From Rhyzopertha dominica (lineage: Eukaryota; Arthropoda; Insecta; Coleoptera; Bostrichidae), in NCBI GenBank assembly GCA_025024175.1, contig QCXZ01000041.1, positions 27,957,786 through 28,021,785 of the forward strand: DNA of 64,000 nucleotides. The letters are read 5' to 3'. Within the stretch, counting starts at the first letter, position 1. The number at the start of each line of letters is the position of its first letter. The notes below the pieces were generated by a model that was not told where the DNA came from, searched no databases, and worked only from the letters and a program-made list of their open reading frames with translations. Position numbers and translations under genes: made by a program. This document shows, piece after piece, positions 21,301 through 31,383 of the stretch.

Positions 21301-23319
21301 TTCATTATAAAATAAACTGACTGAAGGATAATTTAAGTTATTTTCACAAATACGCCTTAAGCTGACCTAGGTACCAATCTCACAATGCCAGTTTACGAGT
21401 ATATTCTTCAGGGTATCGCGAAAATTTGCCACATTGGCAACGCGATCAGCTCAAAAGAATGTAAACAAATATACTTGCAATGCCGCTAAAGCACTATTAT
21501 TTGTGTTTCTGGCTTTCGTCAGCATGAGAACCTTTTACGTCATCTCGTGGCAGAATATCAAGGCATTTGAAACGGATATTGAAAATCCATACTTTTTTTC
21601 TCGGCAAACAAGAACCGGAAAAAATCGCAAAAAATTTCTTTGTGCTTCAATTTTTATGTACATTTTAAATGTAGAATAAAAAAAAATTGTGGGACGACCC
21701 CATTCTCCTATTTTATATACTATTTTACGCTATACTACACTGAGGGACTGCTAATTTAAGGGCGCAATCTACCACACAAGACTGCGCGTGTTACCCCTGC
21801 CGCTGGCCATCATATGTATGTGCTACAATATTCTGTGCAGCCATGGGCAGTTAACTATCATTAAGTCTATACCTGGCAGGAACCGTCGTAATTTGGGAGC
21901 TGCAATAGCCCGATACCAACTAAACACAGCATTCTCTAACAGCTTTGGGTAAACAGCTGCAGTCCAATTTTCTAAGGTCAAACCATACTCTTNCTGAAGN
22001 AAAACAATTAATACNACATAAATCTATATATGCTTCATCCACTTACCTCAGTTCGCAGCAAGAAANATAAGCCTTGAAGGTCAAACAAATTCGAATAACG
22101 TTTTCCTGTATGGCGAGNTATATAAGGCAACTCTTTAATGTAAGGTTTCATCAGAAGAAGGTGTTCTGGTGTACTATTGTACAGCCGTAAGTAAGTCTCA
22201 CATTCCAAAGGGTACAGTATCTGAAAATTATTGTGTTTGTAGTATCAAATCACTCTAAATGAAAGATTATGTTACTTCATCCTTTTGTAATGGCCAGTAA
22301 TTGTATGGAATGGGTTGCCAATTTAGATCATACAGCCATCGCTTTTTCCCTGGTGGAAACAGTCCCGCTAATACCAATTCTAATGACATTTTCGTTCTGT
22401 TAAAGTCAGTACTTCTTGCGTCCAAGATATCTGGAGTATAGGTGTCTCCTAAGAAGTTGTCGTATTGGCGTCTTAGCTGCCGACCTATATTAAATTCTGT
22501 TCGTTTTCCTTCATCAGTCAATTGTCCAAGACCATACGGGTAATAGGTCTCATTGATGTTTGGATCTTTGGGATATAACTCTGCCACATCTTCGGATGTT
22601 CTCTCGCCATGTCTAAATAACTAGTGAATGATTATTGTCATGAAACTTATGTTTAAAAAAATAAATAATCATGTTTTTAAATCAACTGGAGACATTTTTA
22701 GTACGAATAATATTGTCAGAATGTACGTGTTCGGTATGTATTACCGGTTTTCTCAAATCAATTGGGTTCACGATCTGGTCCATGTCACCACTATAAATTC
22801 ACATTCATTGTAGTAATCTTCTCCGATTGTAATTTGTTCCAGTGCCGTCTTGATAATTATCATCTTTATGAACGGTTAGTTATTTGCACTTGACATTTCG
22901 CTGATCATACTGTCAGCTTCCTCAGAAGAAGTTCCTTCTAAGATTGACGTTGGTGTCAAAGTCAAACAGTGCTAGCATCTTTTCATAAACGGTTCAGTTC
23001 GTATCATTCATTATCACTATAGTGAGTCTCGTAGTACTAGCCTCCAAGTATCGCTCAGTCGGTAACTATCTTCTCGATTAAAGTCGTTTGGTTTGTTCAT
23101 TATCTCCAGCGATTCTTTATGACTCAAGGATGTAATAATGTTTTTAGCGAGTATTTTGAAATCGTCGTCAGTGATAGGCACGTAGAGTACCATGTAGATT
23201 ACGCTATTATTTATGCGTAAACTGTGTAATATTCTACCTTGAAAGTCTACTGTAGAAAACATCATTATGTAGATAAACAGAAGTATTGAAATAATTAGTT
23301 TTTTAATGGTTTTCGTCAT
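18183..23319 (-). CDS. Secreted histidine acid phosphatase (venom acid phosphatase Acph-1-like)
   Basis: A branch-2 histidine phosphatase that hydrolyses phosphomonoesters via a phosphohistidine; in insects it is lysosomal, secreted or in venom. Six exons are proposed on the - strand: 23182-23319 (signal peptide), 22276-22620, 22047-22220, 21873-21993, 19730-19941 and 18183-18350. All junction phases agree and the product would be about 385 residues, close to the family's usual 380-400. The nucleophile motif is LFRHGERT, where proline usually follows Thr; here it is Ser. Other family blocks are YPYGLGQLTDEGKRTEF, DARSTDFNRTKMS, LPYI.RHTGKRY and LYSAHEFNVA. The proton-donor motif is HE, not HD, as in a subset of insect members. 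First and last exons are the least certain. Two N bases and large repeat-filled introns are present. Confidence 0.85.
18725..19536 (+). repeat. Degenerate copies of the 856-1633 MITE family
   Basis: 18725-18830 matches the ATGCGTATC...GAAAC(T/C)GTCAATTTTAGA block of the left-end MITE. 19235-19536 matches another unit, ending AATTGGGTGAGCACGATAGC. They are in the same order and orientation as the + units at 1121-1633 but much diverged. They lie in the intron before the proposed last acid phosphatase exon. Confidence 0.6.
19730..19941 (-). CDS. Acid phosphatase exon with the AHE catalytic motif
   Basis: Encodes YLLNKIIEDSRSKIQGTL, then KIFLYSAHEFNVATLLLAL and VPPYGSYFTFELR, ending GTYGFK|GTAATG. 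It joins the previous exon in phase 1 (G + GA). These blocks match the C-terminal third of insect acid phosphatases. Confidence 0.88.
21873..21993 (-). CDS. Acid phosphatase exon
   Basis: The acceptor CTTCAG is followed by EYGLTLENWTAAVYPKLL, matching the family block that precedes the helical cap. It ends KLRRFLPG at CCAG|GTATAG (phase 1). One N lies at the first base. Confidence 0.88.
22047..22220 (-). CDS. Acid phosphatase exon
   Basis: A 174-bp exon between TTTTCAG and GAG|GTAAGT. It encodes ILYPLECETYLRLYNSTP, KPYIKELPYI and RHTGKRYSNLFDLQ, all standard for the family. Two N bases each leave one residue undetermined. Confidence 0.9.
22276..22620 (-). CDS. Acid phosphatase exon with the RHG catalytic motif
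   Basis: Starts after CATTCACTAG with LFRHGERTSEDVAELYPKDP, giving the nucleophilic histidine. It continues through GLGQLTDEGKRTEFNIGRQL, the DARSTDFNRTKMS substrate-pocket block and WQPIPYNYWPL. The donor is GAA|GTAACA (phase 0). Confidence 0.92.
22862..22976 (-). repeat. Penelope-type 3' terminal fragment in an acid phosphatase intron
   Basis: On the - strand the sequence reads CACTGTTTGACTTTGACACC..., then ACTTCTTCTGAGGAAGCTGA and ATGATCAGCGAAATGTCAAG. It matches the 3' tail of the element at 24383-24945, in the opposite orientation, at roughly 80-85% by eye. It lies between the proposed signal-peptide exon and the RHG exon. Confidence 0.65.
23182..23319 (-). CDS. Candidate first exon of the acid phosphatase (signal peptide)
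   Basis: ATG followed by TKTIKKLIISILLFIYIMMF, a basic-then-hydrophobic secretion signal, then INNSVIYMVLY. This leads in phase 0 into LFRHGER of the next exon, the position where family members have a hydrophobic strand. The donor TAC|GTGCCT is weak. The frame stays open to 23017 if unspliced, so this exon could be something else. Confidence 0.45.
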
Positions 23320-24382
23320 CAGTACTGCTCAAAACGATTAAACAGCAATAATTTGTTTGGGCATACATTAAATAGGGTCAGAAGACCTCACTAAGTAGAA
23401 CAAGTGTGCTGTCAAAAGCACTTTGGAAACCTGAATCGGTCAAATGGATTCCCCAATAACTGTAAACCGTTATTTTATGGTCTTTCTTTATCATCGAATA
23501 TAGACGGGCAATTTCATACGCCAATCTTGTTCTTTTATAGCAACCTTTTTAATTGTAAGTTAATTTTATTGTGCATCTCTCATCGCTGAACTAGGCACAT
23601 TGATCTAAAACAGCAAGTAGTACGTGATCACTACTAATAGTTTGTTTCAAGAAAAATCAACAAACATGCGGTTCCGAATTCGATATCATGTAAAAAGTAG
23701 GCTTCTTAGGAATGTACCTATTATAGTCGTCGAAGGAAAGACTTCGAAATATACTTCGTCTTTTGTATCCTAAAGAAGAAAACCGCTTGGATACCATGAT
23801 GACTTACTAAACTATGTTATAGAAGTTTGTAACATAGATATTTAAAAAAACTACTAATTTTTTAAGGAATATGACAAATGGAGAACCAACAAAACAGCGA
23901 GACTAGAAACAAAATAATTTGCACTTTTAGCGTGTCCTAATAAATTTTAGTCATGACTTGACTTACATTTTCTACTCAAAATCTACACCAAAGTGCTTTA
24001 TCTACATTTTCTACACGTGTAACGTAGAAAATTATAAATTACGTGTAAAGGCCTATCACTGTTCGATGTAATTAATGCTATGTTGGCCCTTCTCTTTAAG
24101 ATGTGCAACTGCTGATTTGTCCACTTGGTTCAACTCTATGCCCCGCCGATGTTTCTGTACTCCATGCTCAGTCTAGTTTATGCTTAACGGTGTAATATCG
24201 AACTTTCACCTCGTTCTTTTCAAGGATACATTTTAGCCTTTTGACAACTCCAACAACGTATAGAATGTAGGGATAGCAGGTACGTTACTTCTGCTGTTGC
24301 TTCTGCTTTTCTGCGTGTGGTAGTAGCTTTCTGAATATATCTGGTTGTGTAACCGTAATTCTTTAGCACATGATTTTTTTGG
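23320..24382. other. Upstream region of the acid phosphatase, nothing coding recognised
   Basis: Probably holds the promoter of the - strand acid phosphatase if the first exon is right. No distinct promoter motif can be defended. Confidence 0.3.
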
Positions 24383-24945
24383 TAGAGTTACCGACAGCCT
24401 AAAATAATNCTTGAGGAGGTGCAAGTNCAGTATAATAGACGTTTTCATTCCACAAGGACCTATTATCAAAGCGAAAAAACAAAGGCATTTAGGTACATTC
24501 GTACAATGCCAATGTGAAAAAAACCTACGTAGCGCAAACTGGGCGGTACATTCAAGTCACCAAGTGGAGAAATCAGCAGTCGCTCAAACAGAATGGTAAA
24601 CAGCATTAATTGTGTTAAATACAAGGCAAAACCACTCATTACCATCCAGCCGTCACAAGGGAATCGCTAGAGGTAACGAATAAACCAAACAGCTTCAACG
24701 CATATATAGTTACTCTCTGAGTGACACCTCAAGACTAGCACTATAGCACCATAGTGAACTTTCTGGAACGTCTCCCCACGCCAACCGCACCAATCTCTAT
24801 ATCCGAGACTGCATCTAACATCGCAAGTTATCGACAGATGTCAGTATAATTTGACTTTGACACTAACATCAACCGTAAAAGAAACTTCTGAGCAGACTGA
24901 AAGTATGATCAGCGAAACTTTAAGTGTAAATAAAAAAACACCGCA
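24383..24945 (+). pseudogene. Penelope-like element fragment (RT end, GIY-YIG endonuclease, 3' tail)
   Basis: In shifted + frames: VTDSLK...VFIPQGPIIK (the linker after reverse transcriptase), YVAQTGRYIQ and HQVEKSAVA. The last two match the Penelope GIY-YIG endonuclease blocks (Y.GQTGR, E.SAVAEH). The usual non-coding tail follows at 24845-24935 (GACTTTGACACTAACATC, GAGCAGACTGAAAG). Many stops; three N bases near 24409-24427. A relic, 5'-truncated as is usual for this class. Confidence 0.65.
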
Positions 24946-27900
24946 GCAACCGAAACTAACCTAAGGTTCAACCAGCTAATAATCATTAGAAATCGAATTG
25001 TAAACATTTAAAACTGCCTTAGGCATGTATTTTATTGACATTTGAATAGAAATGTTTGCTTCTTTACTTGCCCACAAAAGCTGTTACCTCCTAACCACGA
25101 TTTTATTTAGAACTTGCAAGAAAACATTGAAGGCTTAAAATGAGTATTTTATCAGTTTTATCAGCTATCATTTTCTACTTAATTACTGTCACAAGCAAAA
25201 TTGTACCAGTAGAATAATTACAAACACGGTTTGTTTAGTTGGCAACTGTCAATTTTGATGGTTGTATGATAATTCAGATCAAGTAGTTTTTTGGCCTCAA
25301 CATGCTTTGTACATGAAAAACGTAAAAGAAGCTAATTCTCCCCATAAACCACAACAGTTATAGTTTCGGGTAAGTTGCAAGTTCCAAAAGAAATAAAATT
25401 GTACTCTGCAAAATTTTAATTTTAAAACTTGATAAAAAATAGGTGTCATGGAGTCACAACATAAAAAAATGAATGCTGATTATGTTACTTAGATAAAGCA
25501 GAATTATGATGAAGGGCAGTATTAATGAAAACTTGGTTCCACCTAAATTACAAAACAATTATCTTTCTACAAACAGTTGGCGACAAGAAACCTAAAGAGT
25601 ATTTCTGCAGGTTAGCTGCACTACATAAATAATACTTCATTGTAAGGACTGGGTACACAAAACAGCAGCTGTCATTTCTACTTCATAATAGTGTAACAGG
25701 AGTAAGGATTGGATGACCAAAAATATTGCTTTAAACCATTGAACAAGAATCGCAGTAATTCAGCCAGTTAGGATTATCATGCATGCTCAAAATGCTATTA
25801 TTATTATTATAGGACGTACCACCGCAGCGTAAAAAGGTGTTACTTGCCAAACTTGCCCAGGATATTTAACTACATATTTTTTCAATAGATATCATGCAAG
25901 ATACCTAGAACTTTGGTAGCTTAACTTACTACTGTAATAAAGGGTACAAAAAGTATTGCAAAAATGTAATTCAGTTTCTGATAACACAATAACAAGGTAC
26001 ATCAGATTTGATCGCTTATAGGTTATGTGTAAAGTTTCAAGTACATCTACGAACGAGGAATAAAGGCAACATTTATGGTACTACTGTTAGTGAGATCGTG
26101 ACATTGTCTGCGAGAACAACGAGCAATAATCGACAACAGCTTGAAAAAAGGTAAGTAATCGGTCTCTTGTGCTACTCGGTGATGGGACAATAAAACTTCT
26201 AATGACGCTCGAATGTGTGGTCAGGGCACTAACACTAGTTTCATTAGGATCATACGTGGACATATACTGCAAAAGAACGAAAACGAAACAAACTAATAAT
26301 AAATTAAACCTACTTTGCAATAAATAAAGTAAGAAAACAAAATCCAAAGTTAAAAGAATGGACCAGCAGCTGATGGAAACAACGTAAGGAAATCGAATTG
26401 GATTTGGTGTAATTCTATCCAAATTTGTTGAAACAAAACCAAAAAATTTTAAAAATCAAAATGTTGACGTTTATGTGACGTTCTTGGGATTAGTGTTGCC
26501 ATCTAATGAGGGTTTGTGGAACAAAAAATTTGCAATAGATTGTGTCATAAAAATGGCGACGAGTTGAAATACCAGTTTTTTAGGTAACTCGATATTAAAG
26601 TAACATCATCTGAGTTGTACGTTCTTATTATTAATAATAACTCTCATTGTATAGAAACCACTTGTGTTTTATTGTGTATTTCTTGTTGATTTTTAAACGT
26701 TCTTGAAAAAAACGAATTGATTGAAAGTATTTTTAGTCTCAGAGTATATAACACTCACCAAAAACCTTTATAAGACTGTTTAGCAGTGGATAAGTACATT
26801 ATAATCATTAATCGTTAATCATATTATAATCACCTGCCGCCAGGGAAATAGCTTTGCGGGCTGATTTTTTGGGAATACGAGCACTTCATGCCTGATGTAG
26901 TATTTAATTTAGTGCTGCATCTAACCACTACTTTTTACTATATATTTTTGTACTATTTAATCTGGACAAGTTCAGCACAAAACATACATGTTTTTGTATT
27001 TTTGAAAGTAGAGGAATTACAGAATTAAACTACTAAATTGCGATTGTGAACAAATTAATAGGTTCGGGGTCAGATCGTTAAAAAAATACTTCTATTTTTA
27101 CAGACGATTTGTTTTTCAAAATGCAAGATAACGTCACAGTCGCTGCCAACCTAAAAATTGTAAATATCAAGAAGGGTGCGGCTGCACTTGTTTTGAAAGC
27201 CATTTTTTTATCCGAACCTTCCATCCTAATGCATTTAAGGTGTTAGATATTGATAAAAGCAAAGTTTTTGTACGTGTGTTTTTGTATGACCCTTATCTGT
27301 ACACTGCAGAGAACAGGTTTCAGATACACAGTTTTTAGAGAAGACTTGTAAGCTGGAGTGCAGCAAATTCTGTTGCTAAATATTAGTCTTTTATTTGCAA
27401 TTCCTCTATCTAACATATGGGTTAAGAGTTAGGCTAGGGAGGGGATCTGAGACGTGCAGACAGGTTTTGGGAATGAAAACCCATAAATGTAGAAATGAAC
27501 GTCCAATTTCAAAATTTCTAAACACGATTATTTAGAGAATAAAACTGGCATGAGATGAGATTTACATGGCCCTGTTTATAAGTATTGGCTTGGGTGCGAG
27601 TGTGGAGCCATTGTGAATTTTGAGCAAGAATTTTATATCACCTGTCAAAGGAACTTACCCGCATTTTATCCAAATGTAGCTTAATGCATTCAAAAGTTGA
27701 TGTAGGTGGTGGGAGACTTTGGACGAGCATTATTTAATAAGCTTCGTTTCCAAAGAAACAGATTTAAAGAAACATGACAAATACCAGCTGCGGATTTTTT
27801 CCTCCCGCTTATCTTCTTTGTGACTAAAATTCTAAGTCGTTTATAAATCTACCCAAAAATAATGTAATTCAGCTAACTGTTTATGTCGAAAGTAAAATGT

Positions 27901-28752
27901 AGTGCTGTTGTATAGCGCCTTGGAGATATGGAAAAAAATTAAACAAATCAATTCAGGCGAACATTTTTGACCGCAGCAATTTCTAAATCTGTTTTAATTT
28001 TTTTGATTTATTTCATAATTCAAGTAGGTTTAGACTACTCTAATCCAGAAGGCATTACAGGTTATAATGTATTAGTTATCTTACCACATGTACAAGCAGC
28101 AGCTCACTCTCAATTTCTTGGCTTGTAAATACGAATTTACCCATGCAAATAGATGCAATAATAAATATAGACTGTGTTTCAAGCATTGCTCTTTAGTAAA
28201 AGTCACTGTTTCGCACTATAATTGTTCGCAAGCCAAATAATTTTGCATAAATGGTTTTTTTTTTGCATACATGTAATATACATGTAACTTATCAAAAGAA
28301 TGTTCGTTTTGCATAATGAGCTCCTAGTTCCACTAATATGATACCACATACATTTCCGTTTAAATTGGTTTTATATCCATCATAGCAAGTTTAAAATTTT
28401 TTGTAAGTCGTTGAGTAATCAGTAGCACTTATACTTGGGCTGCTAAGAAAAATAAAAGTGTGGTTTTCAATAAGATTATGTTTTTATATTTTTTTCCGTA
28501 TTAAGTCGAGGAGCGCTTGATAAGAGAGGATGAAAATATTGCAGTAACTCAAATTTATTTACCGGTTACTAATGATATGGAGATTGCAGTAAAATTTTAA
28601 ATTTTGTACATAAGTTAGCTGCTCACATTCACTCCGCGGTACTTTCGGCACCAACATACTTTGTAATGGATACGCACCACTTTTCCGCACTTCTACACCA
28701 ACTGGCCTTGTTGTGTTGAAGGTGCTGGTGGTGACTCCATTGCAGTCTCTTC
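24946..28752. other. AT-rich intergenic stretch
   Basis: No family recognised over 3.8 kb. A - strand frame at 26087-26422 is hydrophobic (VFLLYLLQSRFNLLLVCFVF), with no recognisable relatives and no exon borders. It is probably chance. Confidence 0.35.
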
Positions 28753-29265
28753 TCTATCTAGATCTATCTATCTATCTATCTTCTGCGGTGCAAACCCGCT
28801 GGCGGGACGCTGCACTTAGACCTTTCGATCTATTGTCTGTCTTCTCAAAGAAGTGCAGTATCTCTTTCCAAGGTAACCCTTAAGATCTTCAATCTTAATA
28901 AATTGAGACCCAAATTCTCCAAACTTTTGCCTCCTAGCGGCCCACAGTTGGTAAGGAGGTGAATCGGAGTTTCGTTCTCTTCTGAGCAAAACCTACAGGT
29001 GCTACTCTTCCACTACACCCATATTATATGGGTGTTTGTTGAGCCGGCAGTGTCCCGTAAGAACACCCACCATTAATCGCAATTGAGAACGACTCGGGCC
29101 TGAAAGCCATTTGCGTTTCTGAGCAGGCGTAGGTCCAGTGATGAAGGCCCTAGATTGCCTCATTTCCAGCGTGTCTTCCCAATACAAGTAAAACTAACGA
29201 CCAAGCCACTTTGTGATCTCGGTCATCACTCTGCTTTCTGGAATAGCGATGGAAGGTTGCGGCCC
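28753..29265 (-). mobile_element. 3' end of a LINE (RNase H and zinc-knuckle tail), 5'-truncated
   Basis: On the - strand: IPESRVMTEITKWL, FITGPTPAQKRKWLSGPSRS, LRLMVGVLTGHCRLNKH and CRFCSEENETPIHLLTNC. This is the LTGH...L....C..C...E...H....C region at the C-terminus of I/Jockey/R1-group elements. There is a stop near 29188 and a one-base shift near 29003. The 3' end is a (TAGA)n tail, seen on the + strand as TCTA units at 28753-28780. Confidence 0.75.
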
Positions 29266-29967
29266 GAGTTCACCCCCTACTTTTCTACGCGGTTATTCAA
29301 TATGCCTTTTCATGATTCTGCCGTCTTCAGTAGGCTGAACTTCACCGCCCTCGCTCAACTCTCTAACGCTTTCTTTGTCACTCATCATCTCTTCTTTTCT
29401 GACATGTGGATGCAATTTATCTAGAGATGTTCGTAATCGTCTGTCCATTAGCAATCCGCATCATGGCTTAACCGTCATTGCATGTGGTATAGTACACCTC
29501 AACTGACGAGAACTTGCGGTAGAAATTCAGGTAAGATAAGTGGGAGAATGAAGGTTTCGAGTCGTACCATCGTTGTATGCAGTGCGCAAATATCGGCGGG
29601 CCAAATTCAGTCGTAAGCTCTCATCAGTCGAGCTGTATGCTGTTTAAATCAGAATCTTGATAAATCTAGATATATCTGCTTCTGTCAAACTTTCTAAATT
29701 CGTCTTAAGTTGCTTGGTGGATGGATTATACGGTGAATCATCATTCAGTTTAATTGTGTTAATCCTGTAAACCTAATACATATTCTTAGATGTAAAACAA
29801 GTGGCGTTGTCTGATTAACCAAACTGGAACCGCGTCTCCTTAATCTTAATCTCCTTAATATTACTTCTGCAGTTCTGTAGCTCGAACAATGTCCACTTCC
29901 AAAAATTTTGGCATTGTACCAATCACAACTAAAATAGCAGATCCTTATATGGTACAGCAAAATCCAA
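29266..29967. other. Stretch between two retroelement fragments
   Basis: No coding similarity recognised. It may hold the 5' remains of the Gypsy element to the right. Confidence 0.3.
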
Positions 29968-31096
29968 ATGATGTGTGTTGTTCCCTATTTCTTAACATGT
30001 CCTACATCCTCGCACTATGGCCTCTATGTCGTCATCCAGTCTAGACTACCCCATGCAACTTCTTACACAAGCCTTCATTTTTTTGCATGTAATAACTGTA
30101 GTATGTCTTTTCTTGATGGTACGGCATTATCACCCTACCTCCTATCAAATGATTTTTTGTGGAAACTGCCAAAACAATTCGAACCATTAAAGAATGAAAC
30201 CAAAAAAAGTAGTTATTTCAGTGTAAATACATTAAGAAAGATAGTATATGATACTGAGTGGAGACAAGAGTTGAAAGTTAAAGCTGTAACAGACAACTTC
30301 AAAGTGGATACCGGGTCTGAAGTATACATCTCTAAGTTCTCGTATAAAATACTTACTCGGTCATTAACATTGAAGCTAACTTCAGTAAAACTATGGCCCT
30401 ACTCAGTGCATGACGTTAAATGGGCTGGAATTTGTCATGCAAAGACGACATATGGAAATCAACAGCACATCTTTAAATGATTTGCGACAATAAATATGAA
30501 CCATATGAACGGGATGGTAGAAAGAGCAATACAAACAGTGAAGAGGTTAATTCGCAAAGCATCTTTATCCAATTCGGGTATATCAAAAGCAATTTTGAAG
30601 TATAACACGACACCTAAGTATGGATTACCTGCACCGTGTGAAATGATCATGGCTACAAGATTTCGAACGACTCAACCATGCACACAATCACTGTTAATTC
30701 CCAAAGTTGACGCAAGAAACCATTTGGACACTATAAACAACAAATCAAAGAAACAAGCATAGTATTACAACCATGACGCAAGAATCCTAACAGAGTTAGA
30801 GCCACAGGAGTAAGTCAATTCGAGATCATGTCAGGAACTGGACTTCAAACAACAAAGACCCTGAACCAGACTCATACACACAGTAAGAAAGGAATATGGA
30901 GGAATAGTTAGAAGAAATAGAAAATAACTGAAAGTTGACACAGTGGGCGAACTCAATACACTGATACCAGAAAGACCCAAGAGGGATGTGAAAAAGTCTA
31001 ATCATGTAAGAAACGTTGTCATGTATTAGAATTCGTTTTGTTTGTTGATCTAACCTTACTTCTATTTTAAACATTTCATTTTCTTTAAATAGGGCG
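29968..31096 (+). pseudogene. Ty3/Gypsy fragment: protease joined to integrase tail
   Basis: The first frame (29968-30480) ends with an aspartic protease (FKVDTGSEVYISKF, active-site DTG at about 30307-30315). The second (30496-30762) starts in the integrase at NGMVERAIQTVKRLIRKA, with LKYNTTPKYGLPAPCE behind it. The reverse transcriptase, RNase H and integrase HHCC/DDE core (about 2.5 kb in intact elements) are missing between them. 30763-31010 continues the integrase C-terminus in broken frames. Non-functional; no env is seen. Confidence 0.75.
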
Positions 31097-31383
31097 TGTC
31101 ATAGTGTTATTATTATTGAATGTTATGACAGTTAGTGGTAGGCGGCGCGGAGGTTAATTGTGGAGGAACAGCTTGCCTAGACAACTGGCTGCCAAATCTG
31201 TCGATACCGCTTAATTTATTTAAAAACCAACAGATGTCCCTTGGAACTTTAGTGAGGTTTTTCATGGCGCGCTTGATTTGATTGAAATTATCTGACCATG
31301 CATTTTACTCCGTGGATCCATTTTGTAACTGTTACCGTGACATGTCATATTGTAATTATTGCGAAATACAAATAACAATTACA
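31097..31383 (+). repeat. Probable 3' LTR of the deleted Gypsy element
   Basis: Starts TGTCATAG after a purine-rich AAATAGGGCG and could end ...AATTACA at 31383. It was placed by position after the integrase and by the TG...CA ends. No second copy was found in the window, so the limits are inferred. Confidence 0.4.

Noticed and set aside
24233..24469. 78-codon - strand frame
   Set aside because: It is the reverse of the Penelope-like relic read on the + strand and includes N bases.
26087..26422. 111-codon hydrophobic - strand frame, possible membrane protein
   Set aside because: No splice borders, no family signature, and hydrophobic residues are expected from T-rich DNA on the reading strand.
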